Shown here one piece after another: positions 25,178 to 33,728 of a DNA stretch of 64,000 nucleotides. The notes below the pieces were generated by a model. The model was not told where the DNA came from. It made no database searches and saw only the letters and a list, made by a program, of their open reading frames with translations. The translations under genes were made by a program, and so were the position numbers. Positions within the stretch are counted from its first letter, which is position 1. Each line of letters begins with the position of its first letter. Source of the stretch: Halobellus captivus (GTDB lineage: Archaea; Halobacteriota; Halobacteria; Halobacteriales; Haloferacaceae); contig NZ_VJXQ01000001.1 in the NCBI RefSeq assembly GCF_007655485.1, forward strand, positions 847,109 through 911,108, given 5' to 3'.

Positions 25178-26238
25178 CGGCAACCGCGGCGGTCGTCGTC
25201 GCCGCCGCGCTTGACGCGCTCGTCGCGGAACCGCCCGCTCGAATCCACCCGGTCGCGCTGCTCGGTCGCGTCGTCACCCGAGTCGAGCGCCAGTCCGACG
25301 GATGGACGGCATACGGACGGGTGTCCCCCCGAACCGTCGGGATCCTGGCGGCGCTCTGTATTCCGCTCGGGTTCGCCGCCGCCGCGGCAGGGCTGGTCTG
25401 GATCGGAGCCGCCGCGACGGACGCGCCGTGGGTCGCAACGCTCCTGGCCGCGGGCGCGCTCTTCTCGACGACGAGCCTGCGGCTGCTGCTCGACAGCGCC
25501 CGGACGGTGATCGACGAGAGCGACGCCGACCTCGACGCCGCGCGAGGGGACCTCCCGGCGTTGGCGGGGCGCGATCCCGACTCGCTGGACGCGGGACACG
25601 TGCGGTCGGCCGCGGTCGAGAGCCTCGCGGAGAACCTCGCCGACGGCCTCGTCGCACCGCTCTTCGCGTTCGCGCTCGCCGCCGCGGCGGCGAGCGCGAA
25701 CGGTCCGATCGCGACGACGGAAGCGGCGGGCGCACTCGCTCCGACGACAGCGTCGGGAGCGGTGGACACACTCGTCCCGACAGCACCGGCGGGAGCGACA
25801 GACACCCTGCCGCTCGTCGCGGGTGCGGGGGCGGCCGCGTGGGTGAAAGCCGTCAACACGTTGGATTCGATGGTAGGCTACCGCTCGGTACCGATCGGGT
25901 GGGCACCGGCCCGCCTCGACGACCTCGTGATGTGGCTCCCTGCACGCCTCACGGCGCTGCTCCTCGCCGTCGTCGCCGGGGCTCCAACGCTCCCGTTCGA
26001 CGCACAGATTCGGACGCTCGCGCGGCAGCCCTCGTCGCCGAACTCCGGGTGGCCGATGGCGACGATGGCAGCACTGCTTCCCGCGCGGTTGCGCAAACCC
26101 GGCGCGTACGAGCTCGATCCAGCACGAAGCGGATCCGCGACGCTTCCCGACGTCGCCAGCGCGACCCGAGCAGTCCGGATCACGCGAGGCGCCGGGACGC
26201 TCGCGTTCGCGCTCGCGGGGGTGATCGCGTGGTACTGA
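25168..26238 (+). CDS. cbiB: adenosylcobinamide-phosphate synthase CbiB
   Basis: A 356-residue membrane enzyme that attaches (R)-1-amino-2-propanol phosphate to cobyric acid. GTG 25168 starts inside the HAD gene, with GGGGG 6 nt upstream. The motif ALVAEPPARIHPVALLGR is near residues 10-27, and SLAENLADGLVAPLFAFAL and VKAVNTLDSMVGYRS are typical CbiB segments. An insert near residues 188-216 contains an in-frame imperfect duplication (APTTASGAVDTL / VPTAPAGATDTL). It ends 10 bp inside cobS. Confidence 0.94.
   Translation: MPVTATAAVVVAAALDALVAEPPARIHPVALLGRVVTRVERQSDGWTAYGRVSPRTVGILAALCIPLGFAAAAAGLVWIGAAATDAPWVATLLAAGALFSTTSLRLLLDSARTVIDESDADLDAARGDLPALAGRDPDSLDAGHVRSAAVESLAENLADGLVAPLFAFALAAAAASANGPIATTEAAGALAPTTASGAVDTLVPTAPAGATDTLPLVAGAGAAAWVKAVNTLDSMVGYRSVPIGWAPARLDDLVMWLPARLTALLLAVVAGAPTLPFDAQIRTLARQPSSPNSGWPMATMAALLPARLRKPGAYELDPARSGSATLPDVASATRAVRITRGAGTLAFALAGVIAWY
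26217..26228 (+). promoter_or_regulatory. cobS: extended Shine-Dalgarno for cobS inside the cbiB end
   Basis: GGGGGTGATC (26217-26226) matches 9 of 10 positions of the perfect SD, GGAGGTGATC. Seven nucleotides separate the G-run from GTG 26229. Confidence 0.7.
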
Positions 26239-27032
26239 GTGTCCGAACGGCACTGTCCGCGCTCCGGGGCGCGCTTGGCTTCCTCACTCGACTTCCCCTC
26301 GGCGGCGACGAGGACTCCTGGAACGCGTTCCGCATAACGCCCGTTTCGATCCCGCTCGTCGGCTACGTCGTCGGCGCGCTCGCGGCGCTTCCCCTCTTCC
26401 TCGCGCTCGCCCTCCCGCTCCCGGGGCCGAGTGCGGCCGCGCTCTACCTCGTCGCGCTCGTGCTCCTGACCGGCGTCACCCACGCCGACGGGTTGGCCGA
26501 TCTCGGCGACGCGGCGGCGGTGCACGGCGGCGTCGACGAAGCGCGCAGGCGCGAAGTGCTCAAGGACTCGCAGGTCGGCGTCGGGGGCGCGCTGGCGGTC
26601 TCGCTCGCGTTCGTAACCCTCGCCCTCGGGGTGCTGAGTCTGGCCGGAACGGACCCACGCGTCGCGTTTGCACTCGCACTCGCGGCGGAGGTCGGTGCCA
26701 AAGCCGGAATGGCGCTGCTCGTCTGCACGCGCGCGGCCGCTCACGACGGACTCGGCTCCGCGTTGACCGAGTCAGCGACGCCGACGGAGCTGCTCTCCGT
26801 CACTGTCGCCGTACTTCCGGTGGTCGGGGTCGCGTGGCTGGCGGGAGCCGGGTACGCGGTCGTAATCGGTGCACTCGGCGCGCTCGTCGCCCCAGTGGTC
26901 ACGGCGTGGCTCCTCGGCCGCTGGGCGGGCAATGCGCTCGGCGGCGTCACCGGTGACGTCCTCGGCGCGGCCAACGAACTCGGGCGCGTCGCGGGCGTCC
27001 ACGCGGGGGTGATCGCGTGGACGCTCTGGTGA
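26229..27032 (+). CDS. cobS: adenosylcobinamide-GDP ribazoletransferase (cobalamin-5'-phosphate synthase) CobS
   Basis: A 267-residue polytopic membrane enzyme that joins AdoCbi-GDP to alpha-ribazole(-5'-phosphate). GTG 26229 was chosen because it follows the strong SD in the cbiB 3' end and begins MVLSVRTALSALRGALGFLTRLP, the family opening (FLTRLP). The metal-binding THADGLADLGDA is near residue 80. The C-terminal ends as GVIAWTLW, and the last 16 bp overlap cobY. Confidence 0.95.
   Translation: MVLSVRTALSALRGALGFLTRLPLGGDEDSWNAFRITPVSIPLVGYVVGALAALPLFLALALPLPGPSAAALYLVALVLLTGVTHADGLADLGDAAAVHGGVDEARRREVLKDSQVGVGGALAVSLAFVTLALGVLSLAGTDPRVAFALALAAEVGAKAGMALLVCTRAAAHDGLGSALTESATPTELLSVTVAVLPVVGVAWLAGAGYAVVIGALGALVAPVVTAWLLGRWAGNALGGVTGDVLGAANELGRVAGVHAGVIAWTLW
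27005..27016 (+). promoter_or_regulatory. cobY: extended Shine-Dalgarno for cobY inside the cobS end
   Basis: The same GGGGGTGATCGC string that precedes cobS precedes cobY GTG 27017, again with 7 nt between the G-run and start. It encodes the identical C-terminal Gly-Val-Ile-Ala of both CbiB and CobS. Confidence 0.7.
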
Positions 27033-27742
27033 TGTGCGGCGGGCGCGGGACGCGGCTTCGAGGTGCGGACGACACCGAGAGCACAGCCGACCGCGAAAAG
27101 CCGCTCGTCGAGATCGACGGCGAGCCGATGCTCGATCGCGTCGTCGACGCGCTCACCGCGAGTCGGGTCGGAGGATCCGGATCGGAAGCGGACGGAACGA
27201 TTCACGCCGTCGTCTCGCCGTACACGCCCGCGACGGCCGCACGCGCGAGAAAGCGGTCGCTCTCGGTCATCGAGACGCCCGGCGGGGGCTACGTGAGTGA
27301 CCTGCGCGCCGCACTCGAAACAATCGATCGATCCGGATCCGAGAACCGTCCCGTTCTCACCGTTCCGGCGGACCTGCCGTTACTCGCGCCCGAGCACGTC
27401 GACGACGCGATCGACCGAGCGTTTGCCGCCGAAGGGGAGGGCGCACAGGCGTTTGCAGCCGACGGCTCGCCCGATCGAACGTTTGAGGCCGAAGGGACAG
27501 GAGCGACCGCTACGGTTCCTCCGGCGACCTCCCTCACCGTCTGCGTTCCCGTCGCGCTGAAGCGCCGCCTCGGCGCGTCAGTGGATGCGTCCTTCGAACA
27601 CGAGGGGCGGGCAGTCGAACCCGTGGGGCTGAACGTCGTGGCGGGTGACGACGACACCGTGGCGTTGACGTACGACGCCCGCCTCGCGGTCAACGTGAAT
27701 CGACCCGAAGACAGAGCGCTCGCGGAGGCGCTGTGCGAGTGA
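27017..27742 (+). CDS. cobY: adenosylcobinamide-phosphate guanylyltransferase CobY
   Basis: A 241-residue non-orthologous replacement of bacterial CobU, forming AdoCbi-GDP from GTP. The nucleotidyltransferase signature MCGGRGTRL (residues 6-14) is followed by [16 protein letters not shown] and the metal-binding PADLPLL near residue 118. Residues about 135-165 carry an in-frame Ala/Glu/Gly-rich repeat ([30 protein letters not shown]), absent from the CobY core as I know it. It overlaps cobT by 10 bp. Confidence 0.92.
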   Translation: MDALVMCGGRGTRLRGADDTESTADREKPLVEIDGEPMLDRVVDALTASRVGGSGSEADGTIHAVVSPYTPATAARARKRSLSVIETPGGGYVSDLRAALETIDRSGSENRPVLTVPADLPLLAPEHVDDAIDRAFAAEGEGAQAFAADGSPDRTFEAEGTGATATVPPATSLTVCVPVALKRRLGASVDASFEHEGRAVEPVGLNVVAGDDDTVALTYDARLAVNVNRPEDRALAEALCE

Positions 27743-28752
27743 TTCTCGTCGCGGGGACGACCCGCACGGCCGAGATCGACGGCATCAGCGCCGCGGGTGC
27801 CACCCGCGACCTGCTCTTGCACACGCCGAGCGCCGACGCGGAGATCCTCGCGTACGGCGATACGGTCCGCGCGCCCGTGACGCCGGTGAGTCCGACGGGC
27901 TGTCCGACGCCCGCGGTCGTGACGCGCGCGGTTCGGGAGCTCCTCGGATTCGACGTCACCGTCGTCGACGGCGGCCTCGCGCGGCCGACCGGTGCACCGA
28001 CCGTCTCGGTCGGGGCGCGGCCTGGTCGCGACATCCGAGAGGCGGACCCCGTCCAGACCGCGCCCGGCGCGTTCGCGGCCGCACGGGAGTTCGGACGCGG
28101 GCTGCCGGACGACCGAGTCGTCGTCGGCGAGACGATCCCCGGCGGGACGACGACGGCGATGGCGACACTCCGCGCGCTCGGAGAGGACGTGATCGAGTCG
28201 ACGTCGTCGTCGCTGCCGGAGAACCCGCTCGACCTGAAATCGCGCGTGGTCGAGGAGGCCTTCGAGCCGTCCGATCTCGAGGCCGGGCGCGCGGCGCACA
28301 CGCCCGAACTCGCCGTTCGGTTCGTCGGTGACCCGGTCTTGGCCGTCGCTGCGGGGCTCACTGCCGGTGCGCTCGAATCCGGTACTGAGGTGGTCCTGGG
28401 CGGCGGCACGCAGTTACTCGCTGTCGCCGCGCTCGTTCGCCACGCTGGCGTCCCCGCTCGGGCGACGCTCGCGACGACGTCGTATCTCGCGGCCGACGTT
28501 CCGGAGCTCGGCGATGCGGCCGACGCGCTCGGTCTCGATCTCCGAGTGTCGGATCCGGGCTTCGACGCCGAGGGCGCGGGACCGCTGTCGGCGTACGCCG
28601 ACGGCGTCGGCAAGGAAGGCGCGGCGATGGGCGGTGCGCTGGAACTCGCCGAGGAGGCCGGTCGGCTCGACGAGGTGACCGGGGCGACTCGGACCGTTCT
28701 GGAACGAGTGACGACGGGCGGGCAGGAGGGACCGACCGCGGATGGACCCTGA
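27733..28752 (+). CDS. cobT: nicotinate-nucleotide:base phosphoribosyltransferase-like protein (archaeal CobT family)
   Basis: A 339-residue protein of the archaeal CobT-like family (TIGR00303 type), thought to activate the lower-ligand base. It starts at GTG 27733 behind GGAGG (27724-27728) and overlaps cobY by 10 bp (GTGCGAGTGA). The glycine-rich [22 protein letters not shown] near residues 130-151 and [15 protein letters not shown] near 222 are family-typical. The catalytic Glu near residue 130 is retained. It overlaps cobD by 11 bp. Confidence 0.85.
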   Translation: MRVILVAGTTRTAEIDGISAAGATRDLLLHTPSADAEILAYGDTVRAPVTPVSPTGCPTPAVVTRAVRELLGFDVTVVDGGLARPTGAPTVSVGARPGRDIREADPVQTAPGAFAAAREFGRGLPDDRVVVGETIPGGTTTAMATLRALGEDVIESTSSSLPENPLDLKSRVVEEAFEPSDLEAGRAAHTPELAVRFVGDPVLAVAAGLTAGALESGTEVVLGGGTQLLAVAALVRHAGVPARATLATTSYLAADVPELGDAADALGLDLRVSDPGFDAEGAGPLSAYADGVGKEGAAMGGALELAEEAGRLDEVTGATRTVLERVTTGGQEGPTADGP

Positions 28753-29794
28753 GAGCGTCGACGAGGTTGAACGCGTCCCGCACGGCGGCAGTGACGACAC
28801 CGAACTGATCGATTTTAGCGCGAACACGAACCCGGTGCGACCCGACGGGATTGCCGACGTGTACGAGGGAGCCCTCGCCGATGCGACGCGCTACGCCGAC
28901 GGATTCGACGACTTCCGAGCGGCCGCCGCCGATTACGTCGACTGCGGTTTCGACGCCATCGGAACCTGCAGCGCCGCCGATGTCGTTCCGACCGCCGGGG
29001 GCCTCGCGGCGCTTCGGCTCGCGTTCGGTGTCAGCGTGGCTCCGGGCGACCGCGTGCTCGTCCCCGAACCGAGCTTCGGCGAATACGCCCGCGAGACCCG
29101 GCTCCAGGGCGGCGAGCCCGTCGGCGTCGCGCACGACGAACTGCTCGACCGCGATCCCGGAGACTACGCCGCCGCCGTCGTCTGCACGCCGAACAACCCG
29201 ACTGGCGAACTCGCCGATACGTCGGCGCTTCGGTCGTTCCTGGACGCGTGCCGCGAATCCGACACGACGCTCGTCGTCGACGAGGCGTTCCTCGACTTCA
29301 CCGACGCGCTGAGTCTGGCCGGAGCGGCCGGTGCGATCGTCGCTCGTTCGCTGACCAAGATGTTCGGCCTGCCCGGTATCCGCGCGGGCTTCGCCGTCGC
29401 GACCGGCCGACTCGGCGAGCGGCTCCGGACCGCCCGTCCGACGTGGGGACTGTCGACGCCCGCGACGGCGGTGGGAACGCACTGCCTGCGACAGGCGGAG
29501 TTCGTCGAGCGCACGCGCGAGCGGGTCGCGAGCGAACGCACCCGAATGTATGAGGCGCTTTCGACGAGGTACGACGTCGCGCCGTCGGACGCGCCCTTCA
29601 TGCTCGTCGACGTCGGCGAGGAACCCGTCGATTCGGTGGTCGAACGGGCGAGCCGAGGCGGCGTGGCTGTCCGGGACGCACGGACCTTCGCTCGGTTGGA
29701 TTCGCACGTGCGCGTGGCGGTGCGCCGCCCGCGCGAGAACGACCTGTTGCTCGACGCGCTGTTGGACCGATGCGCGACGACGGGGAGTCGATGA
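28742..29794 (+). CDS. cobD: threonine-phosphate decarboxylase CobD (class I/II PLP aminotransferase fold)
   Basis: A 350-residue PLP enzyme that makes (R)-1-amino-2-propanol-O-phosphate, the substrate for CbiB. The opening [21 protein letters not shown] is the family's Gly-rich/Asn start. The PLP lysine is in [18 protein letters not shown] (Lys near residue 205), and [10 protein letters not shown] is the Asn/Pro ligand loop near residue 148. It resembles HisC, but the cobamide operon and the N-terminal pattern support CobD. It overlaps cbiZ by 4 bp (ATGA). Confidence 0.9.
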   Translation: MDPESVDEVERVPHGGSDDTELIDFSANTNPVRPDGIADVYEGALADATRYADGFDDFRAAAADYVDCGFDAIGTCSAADVVPTAGGLAALRLAFGVSVAPGDRVLVPEPSFGEYARETRLQGGEPVGVAHDELLDRDPGDYAAAVVCTPNNPTGELADTSALRSFLDACRESDTTLVVDEAFLDFTDALSLAGAAGAIVARSLTKMFGLPGIRAGFAVATGRLGERLRTARPTWGLSTPATAVGTHCLRQAEFVERTRERVASERTRMYEALSTRYDVAPSDAPFMLVDVGEEPVDSVVERASRGGVAVRDARTFARLDSHVRVAVRRPRENDLLLDALLDRCATTGSR

Positions 29795-30681
29795 GCGACG
29801 ACGCGGAAGGGCCGGAGCGACCGGGGACGACGGTCTTCGAGGCGACGGTCCGAGACGGGGTTTGTCGGCTCCGCCGACCCGGAACGCGGTGGCTCTCGAC
29901 GGGCTACGACGGCGGCGAGTCCGTCGGCGACTGTGCGTACCTCGTGTCGGTGCCCGAGGGCTGGGACGACGTGGACGTGTCCGCGTACACCGCGCGCCGT
30001 CGCCGTGAGGCGGGGTTCAGGGATTCGGATCAACCGGTCGAATCCGCGCCGACGCTGCTGACTGGCGTCTCGATGCGGCACGCGCGCCGCGCGCGCCTCG
30101 GTCCCGTCGAGGCGGTCGTCACCGCGGGCGTGAACAACCCGGCAGCGCTGCCGCTCACGGCGGTGGAGTCGCCGTCGGGTGCAGTCGGAGCGACGGCCGA
30201 GCCACCGGCGCACGACGCTGTGGGAGCGAGGGCACAGAACGTCGTGAGAGCGACAGGCCAGGACGCCGACGAAGCGACGACACACGATCCAGACGACGAT
30301 CGACCACCCACCGGAACCGTCAACGTCGTCGTCGGGACGACGCGGTCGCTCGCGCCGGGAGCGCTCGCGAACCTCGTCGCCGTCGCCGCGGAGGCGAAAA
30401 CGGCGACGCTCCTCGCGCTGACGGGCTTTCCGGGAACGACCTCCGACGCCGTGCTCGTCGGCTGCGACCCCGACGGCGAGGCGGCGGCGTTCTCGGGGAG
30501 CGCGACGGCTGTCGGGTCGGCCGCGCGCGCCTGCGTTCGCGACGCACTCCTCGCGTCCCTCGACTCGCGCTACGCCGAAGAGAGTCCACCGAATTCGGTC
30601 GAACAGGCCGAGTACGGCGTTGTGACGGACGAACGCGCTCGCGTCCGTCGGGTCGACAGCAGCGGTCACGCGCGTGAGTGA
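29791..30681 (+). CDS. cbiZ: adenosylcobinamide amidohydrolase CbiZ
   Basis: About 296 residues. CbiZ removes the aminopropanol tail of scavenged cobinamides to give cobyric acid, which re-enters through CbiB. Family segments include RWLSTGYDGGESVGD near residues 32-46, SAPTLLTGVSMRHARRARLG, VTAGVNNPAALP and ALLALTGFPGTTSDAVLVGCD. ATG 29791 overlaps the cobD stop; ATG 29770 is an alternative. Residues about 125-175 are a low-complexity insert of Ala/Val/Asp-rich imperfect repeats. Confidence 0.9.
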   Translation: MSDDAEGPERPGTTVFEATVRDGVCRLRRPGTRWLSTGYDGGESVGDCAYLVSVPEGWDDVDVSAYTARRRREAGFRDSDQPVESAPTLLTGVSMRHARRARLGPVEAVVTAGVNNPAALPLTAVESPSGAVGATAEPPAHDAVGARAQNVVRATGQDADEATTHDPDDDRPPTGTVNVVVGTTRSLAPGALANLVAVAAEAKTATLLALTGFPGTTSDAVLVGCDPDGEAAAFSGSATAVGSAARACVRDALLASLDSRYAEESPPNSVEQAEYGVVTDERARVRRVDSSGHARE

Positions 30682-30688
30682 CCTACTG

Positions 30689-30768
30689 GCGACTCGTGCG
30701 CTGATGGCGAAGCGGCGGCTGGTGCGCTCTGATGGCGAAGCGACGACTCGTGCGCTGATAGCGAACAG
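30689..30768. repeat. three 26-28-bp tandem repeats
   Basis: Each unit has the pattern (A/G)CG(A/G)CT(C/G)GTGCGCT then GAT(G/A)GCGAA. They start near 30689, 30715 and 30743, just after the cbiZ stop. The middle unit has a 2-bp insertion. Confidence 0.85.
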
Positions 30769-30779
30769 TCGGCACCTAC

Positions 30780-30814
30780 CGTCGACGACGTTCCTCGCTC
30801 TACCGTCGTCGACG
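30780..30814 (+). terminator. 11-bp inverted repeat, possible operon terminator
   Basis: CGTCGACGACG (30780-30790) and CGTCGTCGACG (30804-30814) are perfectly complementary, with a 13-nt loop. No T-run follows closely, so termination is uncertain; a protein-binding site is also possible. Confidence 0.35.
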
Positions 30815-30864
30815 TCGGTTCCCGCGCCGACGTGCCGAGCAACCGCGGCCCGACGCGGGGTGGA

Positions 30865-30891
30865 TCTCAGATCACGGGCCGTCTGGCCGCG
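30865..30891 (+). promoter_or_regulatory. 27-bp element shared with the hisF upstream region
   Basis: TCTCAG plus GCCGTCTGGCCGCG with the same 7-bp spacing as at 10801-10827. The cbiA TATA follows at 30900. Confidence 0.5.
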
Positions 30892-30899
30892 GGTTCAGG

Positions 30900-30905
30900 T
30901 ATAAA
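30900..30905 (+). promoter_or_regulatory. TATA box before cbiA
   Basis: TATAAA (in CAGGTATAAACC) predicts transcription near 30929, so the cbiA leader would be about 50 nt and contain the short ORF at 30937. Confidence 0.55.
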
Positions 30906-30936
30906 CCTACGGCCGAAACGGACTCGAAGACGTCGG

Positions 30937-31005
30937 ATGACGGAATCACTTAACCGATTGCGTCGACGAGGGTCCGTCGATGACCACCGATGCGGTGCCC
31001 TCTGA
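30937..31005 (+). CDS. short upstream ORF overlapping the cbiA start
   Basis: ATG 30937 starts a 22-codon ORF ([17 protein letters not shown]...). It begins a few bases after the predicted 5' end and ends inside cbiA, overlapping it by 26 nt in another frame. It may affect cbiA translation, or be chance. Confidence 0.25.
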   Translation: MTESLNRLRRRGSVDDHRCGAL

Positions 31006-32311
31006 CCTTCCGGGCGTCGTCCTCGCGGGGACGGCTTCGGGCGTCGGGAAGACCGTCGCGACGCTCGCGGTCTGTCGCGCCCTCGAACGCGCCGGACAGA
31101 CTCCGGTGGCCGCGAAGGCCGGACCCGACTTCATCGATCCGAGTCACCACGCCGCCGTACTCGGACGGCCGTCTCGAACGCTCGATCCGTGGCTGTCGGG
31201 CGAGACCGGGATCAGGCGCGCGTACGCCCGCGGGGCGAACGACGGCGATATCTGCGTCGTCGAGGGGATGATGGGGCTGTACGACGGCGACGTGAGCACC
31301 GCCGCGGTCGCGGAGGCGCTCGATCTCCCCGTGGTCCTCGTCGTCGACGCGGCGGGGGGGATGGAGAGCGTCGCGGCCACGGCGCTGGGGTTCCAGCAGT
31401 ACGCCGATCGGGCGGGCTACGACATCGACGTCGTCGGCCTGCTCGCCGCCCGCGCCCACGGGGGGCGACACGAGCGAGGGATTCGCGACGCCGTCGAGGG
31501 ACTCCGGTACGTCGGCCGTACGCCGTCGCTCGACGGCCTCGACATTCCGGATCGGCACCTCGGCCTCCACTTCGGCGACGAATCGCCGGTCGAAGACGAG
31601 GCGCTCGATTCCGCGGCCCGACAGGTCGACGCCGACGCGGTAGTCGACCTCGCGCGTCGACCGCGGCTCGACACCGCACCCTCGCTCCGTGCAGACGACG
31701 AGACCGGCGTGCGGGTCGCGCTCGCCGCCGACGACGCGTTTCGGTTCGTCTACCCGAGCACGCGGGAGCGACTCGCCGTCCGCGGCTCGGTCGAACCCTT
31801 TTCGCCCGTCGCTGGCGACCCGGTTCCCGACTGCGACGTCGTCTACCTCCCCGGCGGCTACCCTGAGCGGCACGCGGCCGCGCTCGCGGAGTCGGGGACG
31901 CTCGATGAGATCGCCGAACGCGCGGCCGATGGCCTACCGGTATTCGGCGAGTGCGGGGGACTGATGGCTCTCGGGGAGTCGTTGACGACGGCCGACGGCG
32001 ACGAGCACGCGATGGCTGGCGTGCTCCCGGTCGAGACCCGGATGACCGACGGGCCCGTCGCGCTCGATCACATCGGGGTCCGCGCCCGCGAGGACTGTCT
32101 GATCGCCCCGGAGGGCGAAACACGCCGTGGACACGAGTTCCATTACTCCTCCGCGACGGCCGCACCGGACGCCCGGTTCGCCCTCGAGATGGTGCGCGGC
32201 GCTGGCATCGACGGGGCGAACGACGGCCTTCGGGAGTACCGGACGCTCGCGACGTACGCGCACGTTCACGTCGGATCGGAAGCGTTCGACTATCTGCTGG
32301 AGACGGTCTGA
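30980..32311 (+). CDS. cbiA: cobyrinate a,c-diamide synthase CbiA
   Basis: A 443-residue enzyme that amidates cobyrinic acid at a and c with glutamine and ATP. The N-terminal P-loop GTASGVGKT is at residues 17-25, the ligand segment [13 protein letters not shown] follows near 42, and the C-terminal GATase domain has the nucleophile in [10 protein letters not shown] (Cys near 326). The length is family-typical. It stands as a separate unit 298 bp after the main cobamide operon, behind its own TATA. Confidence 0.93.
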   Translation: MTTDAVPSDLPGVVLAGTASGVGKTVATLAVCRALERAGQTPVAAKAGPDFIDPSHHAAVLGRPSRTLDPWLSGETGIRRAYARGANDGDICVVEGMMGLYDGDVSTAAVAEALDLPVVLVVDAAGGMESVAATALGFQQYADRAGYDIDVVGLLAARAHGGRHERGIRDAVEGLRYVGRTPSLDGLDIPDRHLGLHFGDESPVEDEALDSAARQVDADAVVDLARRPRLDTAPSLRADDETGVRVALAADDAFRFVYPSTRERLAVRGSVEPFSPVAGDPVPDCDVVYLPGGYPERHAAALAESGTLDEIAERAADGLPVFGECGGLMALGESLTTADGDEHAMAGVLPVETRMTDGPVALDHIGVRAREDCLIAPEGETRRGHEFHYSSATAAPDARFALEMVRGAGIDGANDGLREYRTLATYAHVHVGSEAFDYLLETV

Positions 32312-32400
32312 TACGGTCGATTGGGTTCCCTTCTCGGTGCTCGCGGTCCCGAACCCATCTCGCAGGGTTTATGGCTCCGCCGGGGGTATCACGCGATACT

Positions 32401-32673
32401 ATGGCCGAACAGAAGGCACGAAAGACCGGCAGCGCCGGTCGATTCGGTGCGCGATACGGGCGTGTCGCTCGTCGACGCGTGAAGGAAATCGAAGCGGAGA
32501 TGCGGAACGCGACGGTCGACGAGGACAGCGTCACCCGTCTCGAGCCCGGCATCTGGCAGAACGACGAGACCGGCGAGATCTTCACCGGCGGCACCTACCG
32601 ACCGCAGACGCCCGGTGGAACGCAGGTCCGTCGCTCGATCCGCGCCGCGCTCTCCGGCGACGGCGAGGAGTAG
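32401..32673 (+). CDS. rpl37ae: 50S ribosomal protein L37Ae (eL43), lacking zinc cysteines
   Basis: A 90-residue protein from ATG 32401. [20 protein letters not shown] (residues 13-32) and [13 protein letters not shown] (about 61-73) mark the family. The usual CPxC and CxxC zinc-finger cysteines between these blocks are replaced ([20 protein letters not shown]): the protein has no cysteine. A similar loss is known to me from some haloarchaea, with the fold kept by salt-stable packing. It begins a conserved translation/transcription cluster with rpoP, pcc1 and pfdB. Confidence 0.92.
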   Translation: MAEQKARKTGSAGRFGARYGRVARRRVKEIEAEMRNATVDEDSVTRLEPGIWQNDETGEIFTGGTYRPQTPGGTQVRRSIRAALSGDGEE

Positions 32674-32746
32674 TCGCCGAGCGCGACGCCGAATCAGACG
32701 CTCCCACACGAAAGAGCCAACACACCCACACCCAACGTACCCACTA

Positions 32747-32881
32747 ATGAGCTACAAGTGTTCTCGGTGCAAGCGAGACGTCGAACTTGACGAGTACGGC
32801 GGCGTCCGCTGCCCGTACTGCGGCCACCGCATCCTGCTGAAGGAGCGCGCGCCGGACGTCAAGGAAGTCCCGGTCGAATAA
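32747..32881 (+). CDS. rpo12: DNA-directed RNA polymerase subunit Rpo12 (RpoP)
   Basis: A 44-residue zinc-ribbon subunit. ATG 32747 gives [14 protein letters not shown], with CSRC at residues 5-8 and CPYCGHRI at 22-29, then a short basic/acidic tail. It is the archaeal RPB12 homologue, 73 bp after L37Ae. It is below the size of most gene finders but unmistakable. Confidence 0.93.
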   Translation: MSYKCSRCKRDVELDEYGGVRCPYCGHRILLKERAPDVKEVPVE

Positions 32882-32896
32882 CCCTTTTCGAAATCG

Positions 32897-33187
32897 ATGG
32901 CGAGTCGAGAGACGCCCGCCGTCGGGGCCGCACACACGGCCGAATTCGAATTCACGTACGACGAGGAGCGGACCGCTCGCGCGGTGTTCGAGAGCGTTCG
33001 CGTCGAGGTCGACGAGATCGCGGACGACCGCTCGCGCGCAGACGCCGCACGCGACGGACGCGTCGTGCGCGTGACCGTGGAAGCGGCTGACCTGACCGCG
33101 CTTCGAGCGGCGCAAAACACCTGGATCAGGCTGTTGGAAGTCGCAGAGGACGTCGAATCGATCGGGCGGCGACTCGTTGACCGGTAG
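32897..33187 (+). CDS. pcc1: KEOPS complex subunit Pcc1
   Basis: A 96-residue dimerisation subunit of the KEOPS (Kae1-Bud32-Cgi121-Pcc1) tRNA t6A-forming complex. The pattern is the Pcc1/CTAG two-strand, helix fold: FEFTYDEERTARAVFESVRVEVDE, then RVVRVTVEAADLTALRAAQNTWIRLLEVAEDV, where the Asn-Thr/Trp-x-Arg-Leu helix is conserved. It is 15 bp after rpoP. Confidence 0.9.
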   Translation: MASRETPAVGAAHTAEFEFTYDEERTARAVFESVRVEVDEIADDRSRADAARDGRVVRVTVEAADLTALRAAQNTWIRLLEVAEDVESIGRRLVDR

Positions 33188-33337
33188 CGCTGTCGACGGC
33201 GTGGCTCGTCTGGTTCGGGTGGTGGAGATGAGCGGACCGCCCGCTGATGAGTGGCCTTGACAGTGGTTCGTAGAGGAGTCCCAATCGCTGCGCGGAGAAT
33301 ACGGGTCTTTTTCCGTCCGGGTCACTTCGCCACGGGT

Positions 33338-33724
33338 ATGCAGGGCAATCTACCGCCGGAAGCACAGGAGAAACTCGAAGAACTGCAGGACCTTCAGGAG
33401 ACCGCCCAGAAGGTGGCCGCCCAAAAGGAAGGAGCCGAATCGACGCTCACCGAATCGCAGACGGCGCTCGAGGCGCTCGAGGACATCGACGAGGACACGA
33501 CGATGTACCGCGAGGTCGGCGAACTGCTCGTCGAGGCCGACTACGACGAGGCCTACGAGAGCCTCTCGGAGAAGGTCGACACGCTCGAGATCCGCGTCGA
33601 GCAGCTGAAAAAGCAAGAGCAGCGCGTCGAAGAGCAGTTCGAGAGCCTGCAGGAAGAGCTCCAGCAGATGCTCCAGGGCGGCGCGGGCGGCGGTCCGATG
33701 GGCCCCGGCGGCGCCGGCGCATAA
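33338..33724 (+). CDS. pfdB: prefoldin subunit beta
   Basis: A 128-residue coiled-coil chaperone subunit: helix 1 (residues 5-45, [21 protein letters not shown]), a beta-hairpin region around [16 protein letters not shown], and helix 2 (65-110). The Gly/Met-rich tail ([16 protein letters not shown]) is typical of haloarchaea. ATG 33338 is chosen; the upstream frame is basic and non-coding. It is 150 bp after pcc1 and 4 bp before the DUF3194 gene. Confidence 0.93.
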   Translation: MQGNLPPEAQEKLEELQDLQETAQKVAAQKEGAESTLTESQTALEALEDIDEDTTMYREVGELLVEADYDEAYESLSEKVDTLEIRVEQLKKQEQRVEEQFESLQEELQQMLQGGAGGGPMGPGGAGA

Positions 33725-33728
33725 GCCG

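Larger units (their letters stand above)
30682..30979. other. 298-bp region after the cobamide operon
   Basis: No full gene is visible. It holds a three-copy tandem repeat (30689-30768), an 11-bp inverted repeat (30780-30814), the 27-bp element and TATA before cbiA, and the start of a short ORF (30937). Confidence 0.6.

Noticed and set aside
27733..28752. A bacterial CobT (NaMN:DMB phosphoribosyltransferase)
   Set aside because: The protein lacks the bacterial CobT pattern; it fits the archaeal CobT-like family instead, so the precise reaction is left open.
28742..29794. Histidinol-phosphate aminotransferase HisC
   Set aside because: Same fold and PLP motif, but its place between cobT and cbiZ, with overlapping starts, makes CobD far more likely.
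30674..30904. 76-codon ORF after cbiZ, starting at an overlapping GTG
   Set aside because: It consists mostly of translated 26-28-bp repeats and promoter sequence and lacks coding character.
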